Under the pieces are notes generated by a model. It saw only the letters and a list, made by a program, of their open reading frames with translations, was not told the origin of the DNA and made no database searches. The translations under genes and the position numbers were made by a program. 38,865 nt of DNA from contig JADLEL010000185.1 of NCBI GenBank assembly GCA_020846145.1, forward strand, positions 1-38,865, given 5' to 3'. How positions within the stretch are numbered: position 1 is the stretch's first letter; each line of letters starts with the position of its first letter. This DNA is from Pirellulales bacterium. Lineage in GTDB: Bacteria > Planctomycetota > Planctomycetia > Pirellulales > Thermoguttaceae. Positions 7,092 through 14,802 of the stretch are shown piece by piece.

Positions 7092-9086
7092 TACTCGGTT
7101 ACTTCATGGGACATTCCCGATCCGAATACCAGAGCGTTGACCAATTACGCGGTCGATCCCGTCACCGGTGAACTCGTAATAACGCCGCCGCCGTCCCTTG
7201 AGGAAACCAATTTCTCTAACGGTTCCATTTACCATTACCTAACGAATCTCGACGATATCTTCAGCACCGAAACAGAGCAAGAGCTTAACGATCAAGTCGA
7301 GGGAGATAAAAGCGTTGAAAATTCCTCATCCGCTCCGCTTACGGATCGTGAAATCCTCAAGGAACGCCTGTTAAAGTTCTTTTATGGCGAGTCCAGCCCC
7401 CAAGATCGGCAAATGTTTCTTTCCGGTGTCGCCGACGGCTTCTGGGATGGCATTAAGTTTTGGATCGACCTTGCCAAGATGGGAGCAAAATTCGCCTGGA
7501 ATGCGATTGACGCGAAACGACAAGCCAAAGAATTTGGGTGGCACGCGTATTCGAGCGTCTCGAAGTACATCGTGGATCACGGATTAAGCTGGTATTATGG
7601 AATTCGGCCGCAGCAATTCGAAAAACCGCCCTTGCCGCCGGTCGCGCAATCCGCGATGGGCACGGTGGAAGCAATAAGAAAGAAGTTGCAAGGATTGGAA
7701 TTGCCTCCCTTGGAAAAGCTACCGGGGGTAATCAAGGAGATGATCGCCGCCGCGAGCGAGATCATGGGGATATGCGGTCGGGTGATGAGCGACTTCGATG
7801 ATTCGAGATTGATGACGTTCAATCCGAATCCTCAAAAAGACCTGACCGCGAAAGTGAGCCGGATCATCGACGAGGCTTCTCCAACGCTCGTGAAGCTGAT
7901 GTTGGTCTTGACCGACGCGGTCGCCACGCCTCGCGAACGCGGTTACGTGGTGGGCACGGTGCTATACCAGGTAACGGAATACGTGGTGGTTTCCCTGGCC
8001 ACCGCGGGCGTGGGGGCGGTCGTCGAGGGCGGGATTCAACTGCCGCGGCTCGCGGCGAAACTCAAGCAAATCGGAATCATCGCGAAGGACGCGAAACTCG
8101 CCGAAAAAGTGGAGGAGATCGCCAGCGACGTAAAAATTCTCGGGAACAGTGCGGAACGAAGCGCCGAACTGGCGGAAAAAGAGCGGTCGCGATTCGTCCT
8201 CACGGTCATCGAACGCAACGAACTTTGCTTTGCGCGCAACACGCCGGTCGCGGTCTCCGGTCGTTCAAAACCGATCGGAGAGATCGCGCCGGGTGAGTAC
8301 GTGAAAGCGTTCGATTTCAGCAGCGGCGAATGGGTGTTGGCGGAAGTGCTGAAACGCCACGATAACTTTTATTCGGGCGCAATGATTACCGTCCATGTGG
8401 AAGACTCCGCAATCGAGGCGACCGTGAATCACCCCTTCTGGGTCGTCCGGGGAGGGGAACTCGATAAGCGCCGCGTGCCCGACGAACTGTCTCCTGACGA
8501 AGACCAAGGCCATGCGCTCGAAGGACGTTGGGTGCTTTCGCAGGAATTGCAGGCCGGCGATCTGATCTTCTGCGTAGATGGTCGATACCGCCGCATCGTC
8601 CGCATCGAACAGCGTTACGAATCGCGGATCGAAGTCTCCAACCTGACCGTGCGCGGGCACCACACTTTCGCGGTCGGTGAATCGCCGGTCTTGGTGCATA
8701 ACTCGCCGTGGTGCGACAGCCTGCGCAAGGCGAAGGGGGGCTGGGAGAAACTCACGTCGCTGATCGAAGCGGCAAAGCGCGAGAAAAAAGCAATTCACGC
8801 ACACCATATCGTTCCCAAGGATATCTGGAAAGAATATATTCCCGAAGCCGTACCTTACCTTCAAAAGGCGCAGAAAATCTTAAAAGACTGCGACATCGAA
8901 TTAATCTGCGATCCGCGAAACCTTACCTGGGCCTTGAACTGGGACCATTCGTTGGATTATGCTAAAGCCATCGAAAAAACGCTGACAAAAGCGTATAACC
9001 AAGGTGGAAAAGCCGAAGTAGAAGAGGCTCTGAAGAAGATTGAAGTTATTTTGAACAAGGGGAAAAAGTTTCGGGGGCTAGAATAA
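6366..9086 (+). CDS. polymorphic toxin with Hint autoprotease and HNH nuclease
   Basis: 906 aa if the first non-overlapping start (GTG 6366) is used. The frame is open back into the immunity gene (ATG at 6150), and leader homology starts near 6306, so the true start is uncertain. Residues 1-240 are the leader. About 330-610 is a long helical and hydrophobic body. Residues 621-779 are a Hint (intein-like) domain: it opens with CFARNTPV, contains NHPFWV and the HHTFAV block, and closes with VLVHN at Asn779 followed by Ser. That is the expected self-cleavage junction. The remaining 127 residues form an HNH-type nuclease with HAHHIVPKDIW, DPRNLTWA and WDHSLDYA, supplying the His-His, Asn and His positions. 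Hint domains in toxins release the C-terminal effector by autoproteolysis. The ankyrin-SUFU gene 23 bases downstream is the likely immunity gene. Confidence 0.88.
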   Translation: MCVDGGSVVGAADAEKNRAIDEALADVALLTGQADELHDRNVAKAEASAEVKMVWESALHGFDLAHSVVEKALAALGLEERELPEGETPPDLGDEFAIAPGSTGDFEESHLIEGPNPKLIAPTMPYAVQPMERSVGWVDYDLYAHVLERIGGITAAGLSSVGVYGPGPNYVPNPCHPAAFHRYDPEYALNSLNHDHPHSPLDGLPDRLLANLLRGPHYGSPHATPESSVPFSVAQIYGPAFGYSVTSWDIPDPNTRALTNYAVDPVTGELVITPPPSLEETNFSNGSIYHYLTNLDDIFSTETEQELNDQVEGDKSVENSSSAPLTDREILKERLLKFFYGESSPQDRQMFLSGVADGFWDGIKFWIDLAKMGAKFAWNAIDAKRQAKEFGWHAYSSVSKYIVDHGLSWYYGIRPQQFEKPPLPPVAQSAMGTVEAIRKKLQGLELPPLEKLPGVIKEMIAAASEIMGICGRVMSDFDDSRLMTFNPNPQKDLTAKVSRIIDEASPTLVKLMLVLTDAVATPRERGYVVGTVLYQVTEYVVVSLATAGVGAVVEGGIQLPRLAAKLKQIGIIAKDAKLAEKVEEIASDVKILGNSAERSAELAEKERSRFVLTVIERNELCFARNTPVAVSGRSKPIGEIAPGEYVKAFDFSSGEWVLAEVLKRHDNFYSGAMITVHVEDSAIEATVNHPFWVVRGGELDKRRVPDELSPDEDQGHALEGRWVLSQELQAGDLIFCVDGRYRRIVRIEQRYESRIEVSNLTVRGHHTFAVGESPVLVHNSPWCDSLRKAKGGWEKLTSLIEAAKREKKAIHAHHIVPKDIWKEYIPEAVPYLQKAQKILKDCDIELICDPRNLTWALNWDHSLDYAKAIEKTLTKAYNQGGKAEVEEALKKIEVILNKGKKFRGLE

Positions 9087-9109
9087 TCGAAATACTTTTG
9101 GAGGATTAT

Positions 9110-10267
9110 ATGGAAAAATCTCCCGGACAGCGTATGTATATAGCAGTAAAAAATGGGGATGCGGACGAAGCGCGCCGCATCCTTCACGATCACCCCGAGC
9201 AACTTACCGATTATCCCGGATCAGCCTCATCGTGGCTGCACTATGCGGCCGACAAAGGACATATACGGGTGATCGATGTTTTTCTTGAAGCCGGTCTGGA
9301 TATTAACTGGGGGCGAAGGGATTCGGACGACACGCCGCTCGCCGGTGCCGTGGACTACGGCCAATATGAAACGGCGAAGTATCTGCTTTCACGCGGCGCG
9401 AACCCGAACCTTGGCAGGTGCTTGATCGGAGCAATTAATTCCAAGACCAACTCGTTCGAATTGGTCAAGCTTCTCGTCGAAAACGGGTGCGATGTGAACC
9501 AGGTCTGGCGCTTCGGCGATGAAGAGCACGGCCCGCTGTTCAACGCGCTCGGTTGGGCGACCGGCGGCGGCCGCGCCGACATCGCCGAGTATCTGCGCGC
9601 ACATGGGGCGGTCATGCCGCCGGAGGAACCTCGTCCCGCGTATGCCGGCCCGCGCGAGGAAATCATCGCCTATTTCGAAAATTGCTTCGGTCCCGCCGAT
9701 CCCCAAGCGTTGCGGGAGATCGTTCCCGCCATCGATCCGCCGGTTTTGATTCATCGCATTCCCCCGAACGAAGAGAGGAATTCGCTGATCCTCTTCACCA
9801 CCGGCATGAGCGATCGGCCGATGGACGTTCCGCCGGGCGCGGAAGAGTATCGCTGCGGGGAACTGCTCATGGAACTTCCGGGCGAATGGCCCTTGTCGCG
9901 CGAGGCGCTGGCGAATCCCGATCATCGATGGCCGATCGATTGGCTGCGTCGGGTGGCCGCCTATTCCCGCATGGAGGAAACCTGGTTCGCGCCGTTCACC
10001 GTCATCCCCAACGGCGATCCACCCGCGCCTTTTACTCCCGGATGCCGTTTTTCGGCGATGATGCTCGCTATCAGCTATGAAGACGTCGGCCCGATCCATC
10101 TGCAGGACGGGCGAACGGTGCAGATTTATACGCTCGCGCCTTTGTATGCGGATGAAGTAGAACTGGAAAAATCGCAAGGATTGCCGGAGTTGTTTCGCCG
10201 TCTGGACGAGTTCGATTTCGGCAGGTGTATTAATCCCCTTCGCAAGAGCGTGGCCTCCCTGCCCTAA
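9110..10267 (+). CDS. ankyrin-repeat plus SUFU-domain immunity protein
   Basis: 385 aa. GGAGG at 9100-9104 lies five bases before the ATG at 9110; an upstream TTG (9098) is not preferred. Residues 1-165 contain about four ankyrin repeats (SWLHYAADKGHIRVIDVFLE, TPLAGAVDYGQYETAKYLL, SFELVKLLVENGCDVN, ADIAEYLRAHGA). Residues about 175-370 match the Suppressor-of-Fused superfamily (PF05076): LILFTTGMSDRPM, CGELLMELP, DHRWPIDWLRRVAAYSR, FSAMMLAIS and a final TLAPLYADEVEL block. SUFU domains, alone or with ankyrins, are a known immunity class in bacterial polymorphic toxin loci. Its place directly after the HNH toxin and before the next leader copy fits that role. No signal peptide is seen. Confidence 0.85.
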   Translation: MEKSPGQRMYIAVKNGDADEARRILHDHPEQLTDYPGSASSWLHYAADKGHIRVIDVFLEAGLDINWGRRDSDDTPLAGAVDYGQYETAKYLLSRGANPNLGRCLIGAINSKTNSFELVKLLVENGCDVNQVWRFGDEEHGPLFNALGWATGGGRADIAEYLRAHGAVMPPEEPRPAYAGPREEIIAYFENCFGPADPQALREIVPAIDPPVLIHRIPPNEERNSLILFTTGMSDRPMDVPPGAEEYRCGELLMELPGEWPLSREALANPDHRWPIDWLRRVAAYSRMEETWFAPFTVIPNGDPPAPFTPGCRFSAMMLAISYEDVGPIHLQDGRTVQIYTLAPLYADEVELEKSQGLPELFRRLDEFDFGRCINPLRKSVASLP

Positions 10268-10278
10268 TACGTCTAGCT

Positions 10279-10664
10279 CCACCTTCACCGCGCCTACGAT
10301 GCCCTACGCCGTCCAGCCGATGTTGCGGTCCGACGGCGGCGCTTTCTGGTGCGATTACGACCTCTACGCGCACGTCCTCGAGCGGATCGGCGGCATTGCG
10401 GCGGCGGGCTTGTCGTCGGTCGGCGTATATGCGCCCGGTCCGAATTTCGTCTCGAATCCCTGCCACCCGGCGGCGCCGCACCTTTACGATCCGGAAAAGG
10501 CCCTCAATTCGCTGAACGCCGTCCATCCGCATTCGCCGCTCGACGGCCTGCCCGACGAACTCCTGGCCAATCTCCTCTGCGGCCCGCACTACGGCTCCCC
10601 GCATGCCACCCCGGAATCCTCCGTTCCCTTCAGCGTCGCTCAAATCTACGGCCCGGCGTTCGGG
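10279..10664 (+). repeat. toxin leader repeat, copy 4
   Basis: Begins 11 bases after the immunity stop with codons for STFTAPTMPYAVQPM, almost the same 5' breakpoint as copy 2, and ends at QIYGPAFG. The reading frame is intact through the leader. Confidence 0.85.
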
Positions 10665-11286
10665 GTGGAAGCGATTCCCGACGAGCCGGAGGATGCCGAG
10701 CCGGATGCCGAGGAGTTCACGCCTACGAAGATCCTTGAGCAGCAGGAGGTCAAAATCGATTACGCGCGATATCCTTTTGAAAAAATGGAGGAATTGGTCC
10801 GCGAAGGATTGGCGCAGGCGTTCAGTTTCGCCGATGGCAGTCGATTCGTCCTCATCACCGATGTCGTGGGCGAACGCGTGATGACGTTCGTTTTTCATTT
10901 GTATCAACCCACTTTCATCAAGAATCAACTCGTCGGCATGACGGCCCCGATGAATGTATACGCCGATATCGAGTATCGGGATGGACCCAAGTGCTACGGA
11001 CTGGTCGTGCGTTTCGAGCGCAGCCTGAACTTCGGCCCGTTCGGGAGTCTGGAAGAACTGGTGGAGTATCGGCGACGGCGATTTTCTGGAGGACGTGCGC
11101 GAGATCGTGAACCTTGAAAAACTGGCCGATCGGTTGGGGTTTCTCCTCGCCCGGCATTGGCTGCGCTGCCGAGAGCCGAAAAAGACGACCGAATTGCAAA
11201 AGAATTTGCCTAGGGCCACTTCGCAGCGGATAAAAAAATGTCGTAAGTCTCTATATGGCAATATGTTGCAAAATATGAAATTTTAA
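10299..11286 (+). pseudogene. decayed fourth toxin unit (frameshifted, 3' truncated)
   Basis: The frame from ATG 10299 gives 272 aa and stops at 11117. Residues 1-122 are the shared leader. After an acidic linker, residues ~150-260 (IDYARYPFEKMEELVREGL to YGLVVRFERS) resemble the post-leader module of the first toxin (IDVSRFPIKLMQELIEDGI). Near 11065-11080 the sense appears to move to another frame, which continues as GDGDFLEDVREIVNLEKL and LADRLGFLLARHWLRC to a stop at 11286. Neither frame reaches a recognisable toxin domain and no immunity gene follows. The unit looks broken by a frameshift plus loss of its 3' end, possibly when the recombinase module arrived. A functional short protein from 10299-11117 cannot be excluded. 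Confidence 0.6.
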
Positions 11287-11743
11287 GAATTTTTTCCAAA
11301 ACACCGTTCCTGCGCTTGACGTGCAGTTCGGCCATCTGATAAATTACAGGTTGTAAGATAAACATTAGACTTCTTTCTTGAGGGCAATCCCCCGTCATGA
11401 ACCAGTTTAATGTCCCTTTCGGCTGCCATGCGGAGGAGGCGGAATGTACCTCCTTATCTAAGGCCATCGTCGGTCTGATGCGGCCGTAAATAAAGGCTCT
11501 CTCGTAATCGAGGGCCGGACGATCTTTTGCGTCTTGCCGCCCCTGCCGGGGACCGCGTTTCTGCGTCGGCTTCCGGTTCGGCATCCGCGGCGGCAACGGC
11601 GCGGGGATCATCTTCGCCGAACGCGCGTCTCCCGCGCGTCGGCTTCCGACGAGTTGTTCCCGGTTTTCGGAAAAATCGGGCAGTTCACTGCGCGAATCGC
11701 GCCTCGCGCGCAGTTTCCGCATCTCTCAAACAGGATTCTCGCC
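11287..11743 (+). other. 457-bp spacer between the toxin array and the recombinase module
   Basis: No convincing gene on either strand. It opens with an AT-rich stretch, contains a candidate promoter (listed separately) and a small GGAGG/CCTCC inverted pair near 11431-11455. Frames crossing it are Arg/Ser-rich shadows without consistent codon use. It is a plausible place for a recombination junction, but no attachment-site duplication can be recognised within the window. Confidence 0.5.
11316..11343 (+). promoter_or_regulatory. candidate sigma70-like promoter for the HTH-recombinase pair
   Basis: TTGACG at 11316-11321 and GATAAA at 11338-11343, spaced 16 bases, upstream of 11744. The match is partial and the leader would be about 400 nt, so this is only a candidate. 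Confidence 0.25.
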
Positions 11744-12019
11744 ATGGAAGGCAAACATTCTCGCAAGCAATCGCTAGACCTTTCGCCTGCGGAAATCGCC
11801 GCGGCGTTTTCCGATCCGGTCGATGCGGAGCGGTTCCCGCCGATTCTCACCCCACAGCAGGCCGCCGAGTTGCTCCGGGTTCCGCTCGAAACGATCTATA
11901 GCTGGCGCTCCCGCGGGTTGTTGGATCGATGTTCGCGAAAGGTCGGCAAACACGTCCGATTCGTTCGCAACCGGCTCATCTCGTTACTTTTTAACGAAGG
12001 ACTTACCAATGCAGGATAA
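11744..12019 (+). CDS. small helix-turn-helix (excisionase-like) DNA-binding protein
   Basis: 91 aa beginning MEGKHSRKQSLDLSP. The same frame is open upstream to 11534, but those codons are Arg/Pro-rich and unlike protein, so the ATG at 11744 is chosen. Residues ~38-75 match the HTH_17/MerR-like excisionase fold: LTPQQAAELLRVPLETIYSW then RKVGKHVRFVR. Such proteins often sit beside tyrosine recombinases as directionality factors or regulators. The 3' end overlaps the recombinase start by 11 bases, implying translational coupling. Whether it acts as an excisionase or a transcription factor is not shown by the sequence. Confidence 0.75.
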   Translation: MEGKHSRKQSLDLSPAEIAAAFSDPVDAERFPPILTPQQAAELLRVPLETIYSWRSRGLLDRCSRKVGKHVRFVRNRLISLLFNEGLTNAG

Positions 12020-13253
12020 TGATCGAAACGCGCGCCCCGAGCGCGAGGCCTACGAACAGGTGGGCGAGTACGTGCGGATTTTCCGCCGGGGCAATACGTG
12101 GTACGCCAATCTTCAGCACGAAGGAAAGCAGCACCGCCAATCGCTGAAGACGAAGAGCAAAAAAGAAGCCCGCCACCGGGCCCTGCGGTTGGAAAGCGCC
12201 GTGCGCGACGGGGGGATAAAACGACCTCCCGAAGCGCCGACGATCGTCCAAGTCATTGATGCCTATCAGGCCTTTTTGGAAATGGAAGGTCGTTCCCCAT
12301 CCACGCTCGCTAAATACCGGCCGGTGTTGCAACGGTTATTGCTCTTTGCCGCGCGGCGGCAGGCAACCAAGATTACCGAGATCGATTTACGGCTCGTGGA
12401 TGCCTATCGCCAAGCGCGTTTAGCCGCGGGAACGGCGCCGATCACTGTGCATAACGATGCCGTGACGATCAAGCAACTGATGGACTTTGCCTTGAGCCGG
12501 GGCATGATCGCCAAAGACCCGTTGCAGGGGATAAAACTCAAAAAACCCCCCAAGCGGCCGCAACCCTGGTGGACCTGGGAAGAGGTGCAAACCATCCTTG
12601 CCGCCGCCCGCGAACCGCAACGCGCGATGCTGACGGTGCTCGCGGAGACGGGCATGCGGATTGGCGAGGAAAAGCACCTGACCTGGGAAGACGTCGATTT
12701 CCAACACGGGTTTCTCTTGATCCAGCCCAAGGAGTTTGTCGATCCGCAAACGGGGCAGAGCGCCTCGTGGGAGCCGAAGACGCGCAATCGGCGTGCGATA
12801 CCGATGAACCCGGTCGTCCGGGCGGTGCTGGAACAACTTCCCCGAAAATCCCGCTGGGTGTTTACGGCGGGACCTTCGCCGAAGTACCCGAAGGGAGACC
12901 ATTACCTTTCGGAGCGGCGGCTGCTGCAGTATCTCAAGGGGATATTAAACAAACTTGGCCTGGAAGGGCATTTACACACCTTTCGGCACAGTTTGATTTC
13001 GCATGCTTTGACGAGCGGGATTCCCCCGGCAATTGTCCAGCAGTGGGCGGGACACTTGGATCCCAATATAATCAAGGAATATACGCACGTCGCAGATCGA
13101 GCCTCCCAGGCCGCCATGCAGCGCCTGTCCGAGGAAAACCATAACGCCACGAATGGCAAGGAGCGTGAAAATGCTGCAGAAGATAGCGAAGCCAAACAAG
13201 CTCAAAACAAGCACAGCCACCTGGAGGAACGCCATGGCGAGAGCGCAACATGA
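12009..13253 (+). CDS. tyrosine recombinase / phage-type integrase
   Basis: 414 aa from ATG 12009, with GAAGGA just upstream inside the HTH gene. The N-terminal ~75 residues contain an arm-type or SAM-like start (YVRIFRRGNTWYANL, LKTKSKKEARHRA). Residues ~78-170 are the core-binding (SAM-like) domain and ~185-375 the catalytic domain. The expected residues are all visible: Arg217 in ETGMRIGEE, Lys257 in EPKTRNRR, His323 and Arg326 in HTFRHS, His349 in AGHLD and Tyr358 in KEYTHV. The enzyme therefore looks active. The C-terminus past ~385 is polar and lysine/glutamate-rich. It borders the decayed fourth toxin unit and may be responsible for mobility of the island or for shuffling of the leader repeats. 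That link is inference. Confidence 0.92.
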   Translation: MQDNDRNARPEREAYEQVGEYVRIFRRGNTWYANLQHEGKQHRQSLKTKSKKEARHRALRLESAVRDGGIKRPPEAPTIVQVIDAYQAFLEMEGRSPSTLAKYRPVLQRLLLFAARRQATKITEIDLRLVDAYRQARLAAGTAPITVHNDAVTIKQLMDFALSRGMIAKDPLQGIKLKKPPKRPQPWWTWEEVQTILAAAREPQRAMLTVLAETGMRIGEEKHLTWEDVDFQHGFLLIQPKEFVDPQTGQSASWEPKTRNRRAIPMNPVVRAVLEQLPRKSRWVFTAGPSPKYPKGDHYLSERRLLQYLKGILNKLGLEGHLHTFRHSLISHALTSGIPPAIVQQWAGHLDPNIIKEYTHVADRASQAAMQRLSEENHNATNGKERENAAEDSEAKQAQNKHSHLEERHGESAT

Positions 13254-13317
13254 AAGCCGTCAACGAGTTGCGTCAACGGCTTTTCATGCGAGCGGAGGGG
13301 ATAAACCCCTCGGCTCG
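13249..13317. repeat. two adjacent hairpins between convergent genes
   Basis: The first inverted pair is 13249-13267 with 13271-13288 (CATGAAAGCCGT against its near-complement). The second is a 12-bp stem with one mismatch, 13289-13300 with 13306-13317, and an ATAAA loop. They lie at the shared 3' end of the recombinase and the UPF0261 gene, so they may serve as a bidirectional terminator. They also resemble the dispersed REP-like palindromes elsewhere in the window. Confidence 0.6.
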
Positions 13318-13324
13318 CTATCCA

Positions 13325-14545
13325 TTATTTCATAATTTGACTCACTTCCGCAAATGCCCCCAACAATGCCTCCGCAAATTCCGGTTCGTTGATGTGGGCC
13401 GCGACGCGGCGGATTTGCCGCGTGGAATTCGTTTGCACCGCCGCTTCCAATTCCTCGAAGAGCGCGCGATCGGCTTCGGGATCGTAAAACGGCTTTCCCG
13501 GCGCATCCAGCATCGACACGCCCTTTTCCGGGATGAGTAAAAGGAACGGCGCCGTCGAGCGGTTGATTTTCGCGGCCATCCAGCGCGCGCATCGGCGATT
13601 CTCTTCGGGCGTAGTCCGCATCAAGGTAACTTGCGCGTTGTGGACGTGCAGCTTTCGCTCGCGGAATTGCGGCGGCACGGCGTCCCGGCTGCCGAAATTC
13701 ACCATGTCGAGCGCGCCCAAGCTCATGACGTAGGGGATTTTCTTCTCGAAGATTACGTCGAAACGGGCCGGACCGGCCTTGAACACGCCGCCGACGATTT
13801 CATCGGCCACTTCGGTGGTGGTGATATCGAGCACGCCGCTCAGCAGCCCGCTCTCGACGAGTTTTTCCATGGCCTGCCCGCCGGTGCCGGTGGCGTGAAA
13901 CACGAGGCAATCAAAGCCTTGCGATTCGAGCCGCTCGCGCACCTGGGTTACGCAGGGAGTGGTAACGCCGAACATCGTCATGCCGAGGGCCTGTTGCGTC
14001 GCGCCCTCGGGCGACTTGTGGGCAACCATGCCCGCCAAGGCATGCGCGGCGTTGGCCAAAACTTGGCGCGACACGCAATTCAAGCCCGCGACATCGACCA
14101 CCGAAGGCATGAGCGCGATATCGCAGCAGCCGACGTAAGGCGCCGTGTTCCCGCTGGCCACCGTGGAAACCAGCAACTTGGGCACGCCAATGGGCAAGGC
14201 CCGCATGGCGGGCGCGATTAAGGCCGTGCCGCCGGTTCCGCCCAGCCCGAGTACGCCGAGAACCCGATCCGCCGCAAATTCCCGTCGCAGAAATTCCACC
14301 AAGGCCTCGCCGATGACCGTTACGGCCTGCCCGCGGTCGAGTTCCGGCAAGGCGATTTGTTTTTCAGTCGGGTGGCGGGCGAGCACTCGGTCGCGGCCGA
14401 TGTCCGGTTTCACCGTCGGCGCGTCTTTCGTGCCGACATCGACCGTTACGGCCGGCAGTCCAGCCGACCGGATGCACTGGGCCGCGAATTCGGCCTCGCG
14501 CCCTTTGCTATCCATCGTGGCGATCAAATAAATCGATTGGGGCAT
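13325..14545 (-). CDS. Tm-1-like ATP-binding domain protein (UPF0261 family)
   Basis: 406 aa, beginning MPQSIYLIATMDSKGREAEF. The whole length follows the UPF0261/Tm-1-like family: an N-terminal nucleotide-binding half (residues ~1-190 with VLGLGGTGGTALIAPAMRALP) and a C-terminal half (GMTMFGVTTPCV, CLVFHATGTGGQAMEKL, GSRDAVPPQF). The family includes the plant Tm-1 resistance protein, whose N-terminal domain binds ATP and a viral replicase. The bacterial role is not established. Length is normal for the family. It is convergent with the recombinase gene and appears to be single-gene. The C-terminal TIM-barrel-like helper domain of the plant protein is absent, as usual for bacterial members. 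Confidence 0.85.
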   Translation of the reverse strand: MPQSIYLIATMDSKGREAEFAAQCIRSAGLPAVTVDVGTKDAPTVKPDIGRDRVLARHPTEKQIALPELDRGQAVTVIGEALVEFLRREFAADRVLGVLGLGGTGGTALIAPAMRALPIGVPKLLVSTVASGNTAPYVGCCDIALMPSVVDVAGLNCVSRQVLANAAHALAGMVAHKSPEGATQQALGMTMFGVTTPCVTQVRERLESQGFDCLVFHATGTGGQAMEKLVESGLLSGVLDITTTEVADEIVGGVFKAGPARFDVIFEKKIPYVMSLGALDMVNFGSRDAVPPQFRERKLHVHNAQVTLMRTTPEENRRCARWMAAKINRSTAPFLLLIPEKGVSMLDAPGKPFYDPEADRALFEELEAAVQTNSTRQIRRVAAHINEPEFAEALLGAFAEVSQIMK

Positions 14546-14802
14546 GAGCGGTTCTCGCTAGCGCGTCGGATGAAACCGGTGTAAATCGAGTACGAAAGAA
14601 GCAATCTTATTCCACAACGATTCTTATTGCAAACGCCACCACGGGCATCATCTTAACAAACCTCCGCAAAGGATGTTACCGCCCGATACTCATTTTTTGG
14701 TAATATGCCCTACCTGGGTAAAGTTTGCGGGTCGATCTGCCGATAATCGAGGGTAGCGCGATGTAATTGCTCGTTCCTTCTTGTCTATCCGAAGTCATTG
14801 CC

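Noticed and set aside
11210..11722. Minus-strand 170-codon frame in the spacer before the recombinase
   Set aside because: Crosses the AT-rich boundary and the end of the decayed toxin unit; composition is not protein-like and no domain is seen.
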